The translations under genes and the position numbers were made by a program. A stretch of 64,000 bases of DNA from positions 2,294,001 to 2,358,000 of the forward strand of contig WHUZ01000002.1 in assembly GCA_015179045.1 (NCBI GenBank). The letters run 5' to 3'. Below the pieces are notes generated by a model that worked only from the letters and a program-made list of their open reading frames with translations, did not search any database and was not told where the DNA came from. This DNA is from Kalaharituber pfeilii (taxonomy: Eukaryota; Ascomycota; Pezizomycetes; Pezizales; Pezizaceae). The stretch's first letter is position 1. Each line of letters starts with the position of its first letter. Below are positions 10,374 through 27,959 of this stretch, in pieces.

Positions 10374-12350
10374 ATGGCTGAAGAAGGACTTGCGATTCCC
10401 GCAGTTGGAAAGACGGTAGTGGATGAGGAGGCGCCGTTGGTGAGGGATGCTGCAGCTGGAGGCTCGGGGTACGGTGCGGTTGGGAGGGGGGGTGATGGGC
10501 CCGAGGCTGCGGAGCGTGGGGATGGGGATGCAGAAGGGAAGAGAGGAGACTCATCATTAGTGCAGGTCAGCAGGCGGAAGTTGGTCACAATACTCAGTGC
10601 GATGTTGGTAAGTTCAGCGTTTCCAAGTCTGCAGTTGATACTTGACTTGAATGCGCCAACGGTGCTGAAATGGTAAATGTCGAAATCGTGCAGATTGGAA
10701 CCTTCCTTTCCGCCCTCGACCAAACCCTCATCACGACCCTGTTGACCCCGATCAGCAACACCTTCGCCTCCTTCTCCAACATCTCCTGGGTCGCTACCGC
10801 CTACCTCATCGCGACTGCCGCCCTTCAGCCCCTCTTCGGAAAGCTCACGGATATCTTTGGCCGGCGCAATGGGCTCATCGTGTGCAATGTCCTGTTCGGC
10901 CTCGGAACCCTGTGGTGTGGTCTTGCGGGCGGGGTAGCGGGGATGGTGGGGGGAAGAATAGTCGCAGGAATGGGCGGTGGTGGACTGACCACGATTGCGG
11001 TCATGACCGTATCAGACATCGTACCCCTGCGCGACCGCGGCGTGGTCCAAGGGGTCTCCAATATCGTGTTTGGCGTTGGCTCCGGCCTGGGCGGCCTTTT
11101 TGGGGGGTTCGTGAACGATACGTTGGGGTGGAGATGGGCGTTTTTACTGCAGGTGCCCGTTATCGTGTTTTCTGCAGTTGTAGTCATGAAAGTACTGAAG
11201 CTGCCGTCGAACCAGCCTATCTCACCTCCGGAGCCGACCCCTCCCGGTGCACATGCCACAGCAGCGAGATCGCAATCGGGCTTTGAGCGCGTGGATTACG
11301 CGGGGTCCATTACGCTCGTCACGGCCTTAGTGTTACTTCTAACGGCGCTGAATTCGGGCGGGAATGTCGTCCCATGGACACATCCCGTCATCCGCTCCAG
11401 CCTTGCGCTTGCGGGGGTGTTTCTGGGGCTATTTGTATATGTGGAAGGTTACGTGGCTAAGGAGCCGATTATCCCTCTAGGGCTACTGGCGGATAAGTCC
11501 GTGCTGTCAGCGTGCCTGGTGAATTGGTTTATGGTGATGGCGGTTTACAGTATTGTATGATATCATCCTTGTAGAAACTTCCCCAAAAAAGCATAAACTA
11601 ACGAAGATTGGAAAACAACGACAGCTCTTCTACCTTCCCATATTCCATCTTCTCACCTCCCACACCACCACAACTTCCGGCCTCCTCCTTTCCCCTTTCA
11701 GTATTGGTATCTCCTTTGGTTCTCTCACCTCTGGCTTCCTCATTCGCCGCACCGGCGAATACCGGCTCCTATCCTTCTTCCTTGTAACCCTCCTCTTACT
11801 CTCATCCCTCATCCTGACCACATACACCTCCACATGCACCACCACTGTCTCCTCGCCCCATGTCCACAACTACCATCACCACCTCAGTAACAGCCCCAGC
11901 TCCCCACCCCTCTCCCTCCAACTCCCCAACCTGTTCCTAACCGGCTTCGCCTACGGCGGCACCCTCACTGCCACTCTCGTCGCCCTCCTTGCCTCCGTCC
12001 GCCACGAGTCCCAGGCCCTCGTCACCTCGGCTTCATATCTCTTCCGCGCGACAGGAAGCACCATCGGCGTCGCGCTCTCTGGTGCTATCTTCCAAAACTT
12101 TCTTCGAACAGAGCTCTATTCGCGCTTGGGCGGTCAGGGCCCAGAAGCGGTCGAGTGGATCGAGAGGGTGAGGAGGAGCTTTGAGGATGTAAAGGACGTG
12201 CCAGAGATCTGGAGGGGCGAGGTGGTGAGGGGGCTTCTGGGCGCGTTGGGAGGTGTCTGGTGGTTTGTGGTGGGTATGAGCGCGGTGGCGTTGGTGTGTG
12301 CGGGAGGGATAAGGGAGAGGAGTCTGGGGAATGGGAGGGCTACAAGGTGA
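10374..12350 (+). CDS. MFS transporter, DHA2/VBA-like (vacuolar basic amino acid or drug/H+ antiporter)
   Basis: Exons 10374-10607, 10694-11554 and 11625-12350 keep phase and give about 606 residues. A hydrophilic N-terminus (MAEEGLAIPAV..., acidic and Gly-rich) leads into membrane helices with FLSALDQTLITTLLTPIS, a motif-A-like GKLTDIFGRRNGL, RIVAGMGGGG and GWRWAFLLQVP in the first half. The second half continues with LLLSPFSIGISFGSLTSG and ends in LGALGGVWWFVVGMSAVALV. Length and helix pattern match the 14-TMS DHA2 group; the closest named relatives are fungal Vba/Fnx transporters, which load basic amino acids into the vacuole. Substrate and membrane are inferred. A His/Thr/Ser-rich loop (about 11820-11900) interrupts the later helices. 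Confidence 0.85.
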
Positions 12351-12759
12351 ATGGTTGTGATTACAGATTTCGCATATGGAGATGAGATTATGGAAGCATG
12401 TACATATTACAACATATGCATAGATATTGATACATATAATGGTGTAGTGAATACTTCATGGTTTTACGCTCATTTAGTTCATTTTTATTTTTCCGAGTAC
12501 TTCAATTATAATCCCCAACGCGTCAGCAAGCAGATTTAAATACAAGACGCGAGTCAGCAGCTGGGCACGGTGGCTACTTCAATTGTATACAAACCCCAAG
12601 AACCCGACTCACCATCCTACAGTGTCAATATATCAATCTTTAACCATCACAACATAATTGAATGATGTAGTATTCGACCACTTTCTTTACCACCCCACCC
12701 TTTTCTTTAGTTGTTCATTTTGTATGATCCTAGTAGATTTGCGCCACATTAGCAGAAAG
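12351..12759. other. Convergent 3' gap between transporter and glyoxalase genes
   Basis: AT-rich sequence between two converging genes, expected to hold both 3' untranslated regions. I see no further gene. Confidence 0.6.
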
Positions 12760-14288
12760 CTACCCCCCACACTTATATTTCCTCGTATCTCGGATGCAGT
12801 CGTAGGGACACAAAGGAAACACATACTCAATCCAATACCCATCTGGATCTAGCAAAAATGCCACATTCTGCATCCTTCCTTCCGTCAACCTCTTTTTCCA
12901 CCGAATATTCATCAAGTCGTCGAACCTCGCACATGCGCCGTCCAGGTCGTCCACAGTGACGCACAAGTGTCCAAATCCCTGTGGTTGGTCATTCCCGTTG
13001 TGATATCCCTTGAAACTAGAATCTTCATCTGTACCGCGAATCTGGACTAGCTCGACGAGACCCTCTCTGCCTAGACGGTCTTCAAGTTCGACTTCATCAT
13101 CGCGCTCGCGGACGAACCCCATCCATGCTTGCGAGAAGTAATCTCTATTGCGGTTACTGGACTCCCGAAGCACGCTCATGCCAAGATAACTGCTGTAGAA
13201 GTGGATGGAGTCGTCGAGATTCTTAACCCGGAGCATGGTGTGGTTAAGGCGCCATTTGGTCTTGTCAGGAGTGCTACTCGTGAGCTTCTTGTAGGGGAGG
13301 GGAGAAGGGCAATGAGGTAGCTGTCAGGATCCTGGGCAATGGCAATGTTCGGTTTACAGGCTTCGTAGCTGCGGTCGGCGGAGAGAGGTTTCTTGAATTG
13401 GACACCGGCGGTTTGGAGGTCAGAAACGACTTGTTGGAGATTGTCGACGGCAATAGCACTATAGACCTGTTAGTAAACTTTCGGCCCTTGGTGATTGTTT
13501 AACAGCGGCAAGTTTCAAATTGATGACTCACATATGTCCAAAGCGTAGATACTCCGCAAGCCAAAAAAAGAAAAAAAAGTCAGCTACGAGAACGTTTCAA
13601 CTTAGAAACAACTTAGAGGCCAAACATATCTTTATACGGCTCCTCATTTCCATTGTTGATCTTGTAATTTGGATCGTTCTCGGTTCCATAGTTATGCGTC
13701 AATTCTAATAGCCCCTCTCTATCCGTCCAGACTTTCCCATGGCTGTCCGCCCCAGGAGAGTCAAAGGCGAGAAAGTAAAGCGAAAATTTAGCATCTGCAT
13801 AATCCATTCTGCAGGAGAACTTAGTGTCATTGTCTCAATTGAGCGCCCGTGAGAAATTGTTGATGCAGGAGTTTGTACCTATGGATAAGTGTCATGCCGA
13901 AGTTGTCCTCGTAAAATTTGACTAAAGAAGCAAAACGAGAATGAGGTATAACGCATTAGCCCCAAAGCAGCAATAACATGGCTATCTATGATGCATAAGT
14001 GGAAAAGCGAGAAAGAATTCTTTCCATGCATATGTGGCATCGTCACCGGGAGCACAGCTCATCGGCATCACTTACCACTTCTTTGAGGATCCTTGACCCG
14101 TATCCTGTACAGTGAGAACCCAATAAGCCATCCATGTACACTGGTAGATGCAATGAACTTGAGGAGCAAGCTGTAGGAACAAATAGGAAATTGTGTACGG
14201 ACATTGTATGGTTCATTTTGTATTTTGAGGTATCCGTACGAGCGTGCAATTGCGCAGCTAGCGCCTCGTAGTCGATCTCTTCACTCAT
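12760..14288 (-). CDS. GLO1: Glyoxalase I (lactoylglutathione lyase), two-domain, with one apparent one-base gap
   Basis: Exons on the minus strand: 14288-14203, 14104-14076, 13921-13879, 13808-13630, 13544-13532, 13458-12760. The enzyme isomerises the methylglyoxal-glutathione hemithioacetal to S-lactoylglutathione in the cytosol. Domain 1 shows KYKMNHTM, FYEDNFGMTLIHR, LELTHNYGTENDPNYKINNG and YKGFGHI; domain 2 shows LNHTMLRVKNLDDS, GLVELV, GFGHLCV and DPDGYWIEYV, so domain 2 keeps the usual His/Glu metal ligands while domain 1 ends DPDSYLIALL without the last Glu. Two oddities: the junction giving YKGFGHI needs an intron that starts AT and ends AC, and between the domains the frame slips by one base at two CCCC runs (about 13278-13290), which may be an undercalled homopolymer. 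A start 12 codons upstream (14324) is also possible. Confidence 0.85.
13545..13629 (-). other. Candidate AT-AC intron in the glyoxalase I gene
   Basis: Read on the minus strand the intron is 85 bases, starting ATATGTTTGG and ending TATCTAC. Removing it joins AAA-G to GC-TTT and gives the conserved YKGFGHI. I find no GT..AG pair that keeps the frame across this junction. The donor ATATGT is the common fungal GTATGT with its first base changed, and the acceptor TAC is TAG with its last base changed, the paired change expected of U2-type AT-AC introns. It is followed by a 13-base exon (13544-13532). Confidence 0.6.
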
Positions 14289-15401
14289 GTTGGTGCCGTT
14301 ACGACGTATATGTGATGCAGGCACAAAGCTAGAACGGCCTGGGGGGACCCTATAAGAACCCTAGATGTTATGCATTGCTTTTCCCAAATGCCGAATGTCT
14401 ATGATATGTGGACCTGGATCTAGCAGACGGTCTTCCACCAGCGTAGCAAGTGGTAAGGAGGGGATAGGAGAATGCGAGCACTTACGGGAGCGTTTTATAG
14501 TGGAGAATGCTAATTGGCGCCGATACAAATCGAGGAGAAGATCTCTTGATTGCGGAAAACCAGAGACAGGAGACGAACATTCCGCAACCGTCGGGAGACG
14601 AACGAGGGAGCTGTGCCTGACCGCGCCAAGAGGAGGGGAACCTTGTGATGTCATGTGTAATAGCCAAGCACCGTCCGGGACATTAAATTAAGTGATAAAC
14701 GAGTTACGGGATCAAGCATAGAGATAACGGGCGCTGGAACTCGGTTCCCTTGCCTCTCATCTCATGTGTGTGCATAGCGAACAGGCTCGTACTAGTACAT
14801 AAGCGGTATTCAGATTAGAAAACCCGGCATTTTTTCATGTTGCAAACCAGATTATTTTCGCGTTTCTTCGTGAAAATAAATCCAGTCGGATTTTTGGGAT
14901 AACTGCATACGGTGTTGCATATATGATGCATATTGCATGCAGTCTGCACGCATTAATCTGGGTGTTTCCATTTTCAAAATCCGGTCCGATTTTCGCCGAG
15001 AGGGTACTCAGATTACAGACCGGATAAAACTGATTTGTCTGCCGGATTTCATTTTATATGTAGACAGTCCAGTCTGAATACCAAAATAGCTTTGAGAAAG
15101 AGAATATGGATGGAGCGATTTTATTCCAATCTCATTCCCTGCTCCCTCATCATACTTGCGTTATGCAAACACTACTGCTTATCTTTCAACGAATACACCA
15201 CGCATCATCGTATATGCCGAAAATTCTCCATTCCATACCATGATAAAGCAGCACATTTCCTGCAGAGGGTGTGTGCACATGCGCCTGCACAATGACATCT
15301 GGCATACTACAAAGTATAGAGCAGGCAATTGGTCGTTGGATGGAAGCTGTTCTCAGCTCCTTAGTTGCGTACCCAGTACTCGGGGGTGCAGCAAAGTCTC
15401 G

Positions 15402-15451
15402 GGAATTATGCAGCGCCCAGGTACTCACGTGGATTCACGTGGTACTGTACT
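15402..15451 (+). repeat. Left arm of a 50-bp inverted repeat containing CACGTG
   Basis: Matches the reverse complement of 16311-16360 at 48 of 50 bases. The arm holds GGTACTCACGTGGATTCACG, that is two CACGT cores in near-palindromic order. A shorter related piece is at about 23279-23302. Confidence 0.85.
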
Positions 15452-15625
15452 CTACTGGTGTTGCCATCGGCCAAGGAAAAGTGGTGTAAAAAGGACGAAA
15501 AGTCTGTAGAAATTTTTGTATGCGAAACCCGCAAAATCTTTCCCACAGATCTAAAGTCCGGAGAGAATGCTATATACATGACAGCACTAATATACAAAAA
15601 AGGGCAACATTTCGTCAAACAAGTC

Positions 15626-15656
<31 letters not shown>

Positions 15657-16310
15657 AGCTATCAAACTCCCATACCATAAGTGAAGAATCAATAAGGCAT
15701 CGCCTCCCCATTAGCTTGAATCAAGCCTCTAACCAATGCCAATAGCCTCCCAAGTCATTTGGTGTATATTTCTATCTCTTGTCACAAAAGCCCGCAATCT
15801 CTCTTTTTCTGCATCATCAAAATAGTTGGCCTTCCACGATTGCTAGGAGAGTTGATTTCGCTCATCCTATATCTCTTGTATATGGCATTGCAAATCTGGT
15901 ATTTATATCTACTTCTGCTGTGATTTCCTGCCATTTAATTCCAGTTTCTGTAAGTGTAATAATTTACAATCTGCTCATCTCTTGTAGTTTCTCTATTTGA
16001 AAACTTTGCACCAAAGTGCGCTTTTCGCATTCCTCGTTTCTTCATATTAAGGTGAAGTACTAACTAAGGCGGAGTACTAAGTAAGTAGTAGTAGAGAGAT
16101 TCTTAAGTGAGCTATTAAGATGGCAGAAGAGTTATCAAACCTACTTATCGAGCTGAAGAGCTGTAAAGCTGATAGAGAGCAGTCAGTCGACTGTCACGGG
16201 AACAGAAAGCTACCGATACCAGGCTCTCATGATCTACTTTTATTTTCATTGCACGCACTCAACATGTTTACTGACTGGTCAGTCATTGACCCTATCACAG
16301 CTGCAGCAGA

Positions 16311-16360
16311 AGTACAGTACCACGTGAATTCACGTGAGTACCTTGGCGCTGCATAATTCC
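16311..16360 (-). repeat. Right arm of the 50-bp inverted repeat
   Basis: Reverse complement of 15402-15451 with two mismatches. In this copy the core CACGTGAATTCACGTG is a perfect 16-base palindrome with two CACGTG boxes. The arms lie about 860 bases apart, which suits terminal repeats of a short element or leftovers of an inverted insertion. Confidence 0.85.
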
Positions 16361-16782
16361 ACAGCCTTACTGAGTTGTCGCTCAGCTCGTGCCAACCAGA
16401 CTATCTGACACTGGGAACCAGAACACCTGGATCACTCTTCCCCTAGTCTCGCACCGCATACCTCTATACCGTCGAGGAACCTCAGTCCTATATTATCCTT
16501 CGACAGTTTCTTTCACGGTCTTCCCTCCAATCTACACCCTGAGGTGTTTGCAATTACAAGTCCATTCTCATACATTTGTTCAACTTCAGGTTGAACACAG
16601 GACTTGTTTCTGGATATCCGATCGATCAATCTTCCACCACGAGCTTGCACATTTCCACACCCGACCTACATACTCCTAGCTATAATTTTTTTTGAGCAAA
16701 GCTCTGGAAGATTATCATTGACGCCCTGGGCTAATTCTCATGATCTGCTACTATCCCTAGTCCATTGAACACCATTGGCATC

Positions 16783-22729
<5,947 letters not shown>

Positions 22730-23758
22730 ATGTCGACGGATCTGTCCGGGGTAGTAACAGAAACGATTGATGATGAATATTTAGAATTGATTCATGTAGA
22801 CTGCAAAATTGGCTTATCATGATTTTTCAGCATTTGGAAATGAGAGTAATTACGAACTTTTCTTTCGTTGGCATTTATCGTGACCACTCGGCCTGAGCCA
22901 GTTCGGCTATTACCACGCGCCGGATTACACTCAGCCGTGGCCTGTATGCCATTCCCGCCGCTTTTATTGCTGAACTGGTGCAGCAAATATACCCTGACAT
23001 TGTCAATACTTAGCTGGCCGGGAAAATACCGCCCTTTGATCTCGTGTACGAGTACACATCTGTGTAACAAACTGTTGTCTCGTTGCAATCGCTGGAGTGG
23101 TTTTACGAGTACTGTAAGTTTGCGGAATTTGCAATTCCGAGACTCGTGACTCTTAGGCAGCAGCGAGTTTCTGGGCTGCAGAATAGGCAACAGCCTATTA
23201 CCATGCATTAGCGAGTTAGATGCTTTCCACAGCTTGGGAGGGTGATTCATTCTGTGTACATACTTGCACAAGTACTACGAAGTACAATACCATGTGAATA
23301 CTTGTATTTGCCCTGAGACCTGTTTGACTTACACCTTGTACCGATTAAGCAGGTACCATACTCAGCATGCACCTGCAGATATAGAGATACCTTGTGATGA
23401 ATTTTGATGGCGAAGAGGGCAAAAGTGGGACGATGCAAGATGGGGGATTGGGGAACCGGGAATGAGTCAATTGGACTATCTACTGCAAGGACTACTACAA
23501 GGACTACATAGCTACCAAGCACATCTGGTTCGATATACTTAAAAAGCCAACGAGGAAGCAGTTCTCTTAAATACAAAGTTCATATTTGCCATTGAACTAT
23601 AGAGGAGTTCAAGATCTTGAACTCATCAATTCGATTACCTTTGACGAATATATACGCTGAAGAGTAGGTTACAGTGAAAGGGAAAGAAAAATATACACTA
23701 TACATTTATACACCCATCGTCTACCGCCGCAGCAGCGAGGAGCAGAGTACCACTTGAA
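22730..23758. other. Intergenic, nothing recognised
   Basis: Holds short frames without similarity and, at about 23279-23302, a fragment (GAAGTACAATACCATGTGAA) related to the CACGTG-bearing inverted repeat near 15.4 and 16.3 kb. The right part is the likely promoter of the methyltransferase gene. Confidence 0.5.
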
Positions 23759-24778
23759 ATGTCAATTCATTCATCCAAAATGTCCTCTTCCACCTCCACC
23801 TCCAACCAAACCAAAGAAATAACCTTTCTCCCCACCTCTATAACATATACTCTCTGGTCGCAGACCTACGACACCGATGGCAACGTTCTGCAACAGCTGG
23901 ACGATGAGTATTTGTCTGGGACTGCACTGCCGTTGTTGAGAGACCTTATCACGGCGGAACACGGGTCTAATAGGTATAATGGGGGAAAGCTCAAGGAGCT
24001 GAGGGCGCTAGATTTTGGATGTGGGACAGGACGCAATACGGAGAAGCTGGTCAGATTGGGGTTGGCGCAGTGGGTAATCGGGATGGATGGGAGCGAGGGC
24101 ATGTTGGCAAGGGCGAGGGAGCGGCTTGCGCCGTATATCCGTGAACTCCCGCGAAGTGAAGGTATAAATGAGTATGTGGAAGATAGTGTCAATGAAAAGG
24201 ATCAGCGGCGGGTAAGGGTAGACTTAATCGAATACATACTCCCAAACAATATCGACCAGCAGAAGGACTCAGCACCCCCGAGCCTTCTCCCGCCCCTATT
24301 GGCTTCCTTCCTCCCTGCAGATATCGTGATTTCGACACTCGTTCTCGAACACATCCCCCTAGTTCCCTTCTTCACGTTCATCTCCTGGTGTCTTCCGGAC
24401 CCAAAGGTCCGCCCAAGCTATTTCATCCTGACAAACATGCACCCAGACATGTCGGAACTACAAGGCGCAGCAGGGTTCAAAGATAAGGACGGGAAGAAGA
24501 TCCGTCCGATGGACATGTGGATTGTGGGGGGTGAGGAGGTGATGAAGGTGGCATGGGAGGTTGCAGGGTTGAAGCTAGTGGGGGATAAGGGGATGACGGA
24601 AGTGGGAGTGAACGAGGGTGATGTGCAAAGATTGGGGGAAAGGAGTAGGAAGTGGGTAGGGAAGAGGATGTTGTTGGCGGGAGTGTTTACGAGGGAAAAG
24701 GCGGGGAAAGGGGGGTGCGTGGAAAAGAAGAGTGACTTGTCACTAGAGGTAGTTCATGTTAGCTATCAGTTCTATTGA
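23759..24778 (+). CDS. Class I SAM-dependent methyltransferase, substrate unknown
   Basis: A single exon of 339 codons. Motif I (LDFGCGTGRNTEKL) at about residue 82, followed by GMDGSEGMLARAR (motif II region) and DIVISTLVLEHIP (motif III/IV region), is the Rossmann-fold SAM-binding signature of small-molecule methyltransferases. The C-terminus is Lys/Gly-rich. A second in-frame ATG seven codons downstream is an alternative start. No biosynthetic neighbours suggest a substrate; the SAM synthetase gene lies 38 kb away. Similar proteins are often annotated only as methyltransferase domain proteins, and I can go no further. Confidence 0.85.
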   Translation: MSIHSSKMSSSTSTSNQTKEITFLPTSITYTLWSQTYDTDGNVLQQLDDEYLSGTALPLLRDLITAEHGSNRYNGGKLKELRALDFGCGTGRNTEKLVRLGLAQWVIGMDGSEGMLARARERLAPYIRELPRSEGINEYVEDSVNEKDQRRVRVDLIEYILPNNIDQQKDSAPPSLLPPLLASFLPADIVISTLVLEHIPLVPFFTFISWCLPDPKVRPSYFILTNMHPDMSELQGAAGFKDKDGKKIRPMDMWIVGGEEVMKVAWEVAGLKLVGDKGMTEVGVNEGDVQRLGERSRKWVGKRMLLAGVFTREKAGKGGCVEKKSDLSLEVVHVSYQFY

Positions 24779-25101
24779 ATAAGGGGTGGAAGTTTACATA
24801 TCGTCGTTGTACTTAAGTCTATATATATTGAATTTCCATCGTACTCAAGCACAAATAAAAATTGACATGAAATTGCTTTCATTGCTCTTGATATTCCAAT
24901 GATCTTCACCGCGCCCAAACTTTGTAATGTACTGTCATCTATAAAACCAGATGTAGAAATTTTGACAGAAAAGGAAAGCATGTATCAATTATACCGAATA
25001 CAATATATTCCTTACAGGTTGGTTGTGGGCACCAACACTAATTATCTAGCCCGCACATCTCTATTCAGAGCGGCAAACTCACCCCAATACGCACTTCTAT
25101 C
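24779..25101. other. Convergent 3' gap
   Basis: AT-rich sequence between the 3' ends of the methyltransferase gene and ARP2. No gene seen. Confidence 0.6.
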
Positions 25102-26674
25102 TTAACCCCTAGGGCCAAGTTTTTCAAGTACACGGGCGCCTTGCTCTTCCCATTCGGCCTTAGACACCCACATGTTTTCTTTGTCTGCCATGATGTTGGC
25201 GAGGACGGCGCCACCTTGTAGGAAATTAGTATCACGTGTATGGTGGGAAGCATATACCAGGCATGATGAGTAACATACCTAGAAACACCATGTGTCGCCG
25301 ACGTGGGGGGTCTTCAATGCGGACTTTGAATTTCTGTATGTCACAAGGCTGATTAGTGGATGATATCGTATTAGGAATTAGACCCAGGTGCACTTACATT
25401 CAGCCTCGTTGGATCACCGTTCAATACCCTCGTTAACCATAGCTGCTTGATCTCCTTCTCTAATCTGCTCGGTAGGCCGGGATACATGCTGCTGCCGCCA
25501 GACAGCACGATAGCCTTAAACAAGCTACTCCTCACATCGACTTCTGCACTCTGAATTGTGTTGAACAGCATCTCTGCTATTCCAGGCTGGTCGACATCAA
25601 TCAAGTGCGGTTGAAACATGCACTCTGGCGCCTCAAACCGCTCGCTTCCAATCCTAATCAATCGGCCGTCAGGCAACGTGTAGCTCTCGACAAGAACAGT
25701 AGTTTCTTCGGCGAGCTTATGGTCGAACTCAAGATCGTACGAGACATAGCATAGCTTCTCCTTGATTTGGCGGACGGTCTCAAAGTCAGCAGTACGGTTG
25801 AAGGCGTATCCACGGCGTAGTAGAAGGTTGATGAGTTGGCGAGTGACATCACGACCGGCAACGTCCAGGCGGCGAGTGAGATGATTCAAGACAACGGATT
25901 CATACACGGGAACAATGTGAGTGACTCCATCACCCGAGTCGACGACCACGCCACTGCTAAGACCTGGACTACCTTAGTTTCTTCCATCATATTTGACCCC
26001 GTGAGGCAAAGCATACCTTGAGCATACAATGCCAACACAGCCTGAATGGCCACATATACTCCACCGAAATTGTATCGCTCAAACATGACCTCGCACATCT
26101 TCTCTCTGTTGCTCAGTGGATTCATTGGCGGTTCCGTTAATAGGATTTTCCGGCCTGTAGGGTCGATCTGAAGCTTCTCGAAGAATGTATAATCCCAGAG
26201 ATGTAGCATGTCCTCCCATTTGGTAATGATGCCGTTTTCCATCTATCCATTGCGAGGGTCAGTGAGGATAGGGTGTGGAAGATGCTGTGGAGGCTTGAAG
26301 GCGTACCGGATAGCTAATCTGTAACATTGTCCGCACGGCTGCCGCTTCATCGCCCATCATGACGTCTTTAATCACCTATGGCATCTCAGATAGCTTTGTA
26401 TCAGCCATGTTGACCTTCAAAGTAACTTGGCCGAGGATGGTAAATACCATATCCCCTGATCTTTCCTCAGCCCTCAGTATAGGCCTGCCGACAATTGACG
26501 GGTACTGGTGCGCTGGAAAGTTTTGGCCGGCATACCCAACCTTGAGGCTGTAGAGCATCCATATCAGCATCAGTGTGAAGCTATATTGAGACCAAGGGAG
26601 GCTCTAAGCTCTGCCTTATTGTGGAAAACTCACAAACCAGTACCACCGTCGAGGACTATGGGAGCTTCAGACAT
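25102..26674 (-). CDS. ARP2: Actin-related protein 2 (Arp2/3 complex)
   Basis: The ATG at 26674 opens [14 protein letters not shown], spliced to [20 protein letters not shown], then [74 protein letters not shown] and [16 protein letters not shown], ending near [19 protein letters not shown] and a TAA at 25102-25104. These are the phosphate loops and subdomains of the actin fold, and the [20 protein letters not shown] pattern fits Arp2 rather than actin or Arp3. Arp2 with Arp3 forms the first subunits of a branched actin filament and drives endocytic patches. At least six introns, all GT..AG, keep the frame through to the stop, and I see no break. Confidence 0.95.
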
Positions 26675-27256
26675 TGTGGGATAGCAATTGCACTGCTGGT
26701 GCAGAAGAATCAAGGCAACTAGAGAAGGGCGAAGGCTTTGGGCCAGCTGGGTATCCTGACGTTTGGTACGCTGGGTTAATTGAGACAACTGGGGCCCATG
26801 CCTCGTGGTGCTGGGTCGTGAGCGTAGGGAGGCTGACGTTGAGGGGGAACTCGACTATGGCCAATATGGCTAGTGGGGCCGCGAGCTCTGGCTTGGCAGG
26901 GCATGCATGCTTTGGGGCAGTTTCTCGACGCTGGCAGCCTCCTAACCACGGCATTCACATGGCCGACAGCACCGATGGCAGACCCATACGCACCCCTCCT
27001 CGAACGAGATAAGCATCCCCCGTGAGGCCTCCCTGGTGTTGACTCCCTGGCTGACATGTATGCACTGGCCCGGCTGGACCCGCTACTTGCGGCCCTGCGC
27101 CAGTACCATCGCACGCTCAAAGAGCAGAACCAAAAGATTCTGGAGACGGGGACGAAGATGGGCATGACCCTTGTCCCAATTGAAGATGGCATCAGGGTAG
27201 AGAGGGAAGAGAAGCTGGCGAAGGAGGATGAGGTACAGGGCGGGGAACGGACTTGA
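26675..27256 (+). pseudogene. Possible small gene, unrecognised, with an in-frame TGA
   Basis: One plus-strand frame reads PMADPYAPLLERDKHPP, a TGA (about 27020), then GLPGVDSLADMYALARLDPL and AALRQYHRTLKEQNQKILET to a stop at 27254-27256. The second part looks like a helical, coiled-coil protein and has its own ATG at 27056 (66 codons). I do not recognise the family. It lies head to head with ARP2, so it could be a real gene read from a shared promoter with a lost or mis-sequenced codon, or an intron I failed to place. Confidence 0.3.
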
Positions 27257-27959
27257 ATTGCGTAAGCGATTTATTACGGCTCGAGATACATCCATATTAA
27301 GGGCCATCCCAATGTATAACCATGTGCATCTTTTCTGAGCGCTAAACTCCCATCGCCTGATAATGAATAATGAAATTGGCACTCGAGAAATTTTTATTGT
27401 GTGCAAAATGACAAAATGGTAAATATTCTGAATTCTCTGCTCTGCAAGCCTATGCAAGCCTAGCTAATGGATGTGACAATACATTCTAGTACCTAATATA
27501 TATTGCGAACCCTACATCTCGATTGCAGAGGGCAAGATGTGCCGGTATTTGAGTGCACCGATTATCAACCTCTTCTCATCTCCTTTTCAGCTACAAATCT
27601 TGCACTCGGAATGGCTGAATGTAATGGCTATGAGGTCCAATTCCTTTCGTGATAGTTGTGAACCATTATATCCATGCACCGTCAAGTTCGCTGGGTGTTC
27701 ACAGACACCTTGGCCTGCAATGATAAAGGATTTGATGTTCGTCAAGATAATTGATGACGTCTAGAGGCTTTGTGTTATTGATATATTGAGATTTCAAATA
27801 TTAATACTGAGTCATATTTGAAGATACCTTCAAATTGGGAAGCTCTCGTCTCAAGTCGGTTTATACTTCTAAAGATACACCCAATACCATTATTCTCATG
27901 CCCTCCATCCTCAGAATCCTCGTCCCATTGTGGACTTAACCCCCATATTACGCCCCAAT
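27257..27959. other. Intergenic, nothing recognised
   Basis: AT-rich sequence with short frames only. I see no gene or clear repeat. Confidence 0.5.

Larger units (their letters stand above)
14325..16782. other. Intergenic region with inverted repeat and poly(A) tract
   Basis: No gene seen. It holds two 50-base inverted arms (listed separately), a pure A-tract of about 30 bases at 15625-15654 and many short frames without similarity. The right end is presumably the promoter of the ABC transporter. Confidence 0.6.

Noticed and set aside
10208..11286. Long minus- and plus-strand frames over the MFS transporter (Pro/Thr-rich)
   Set aside because: Shadows of the GC-rich coding sequence of the transporter in other frames.
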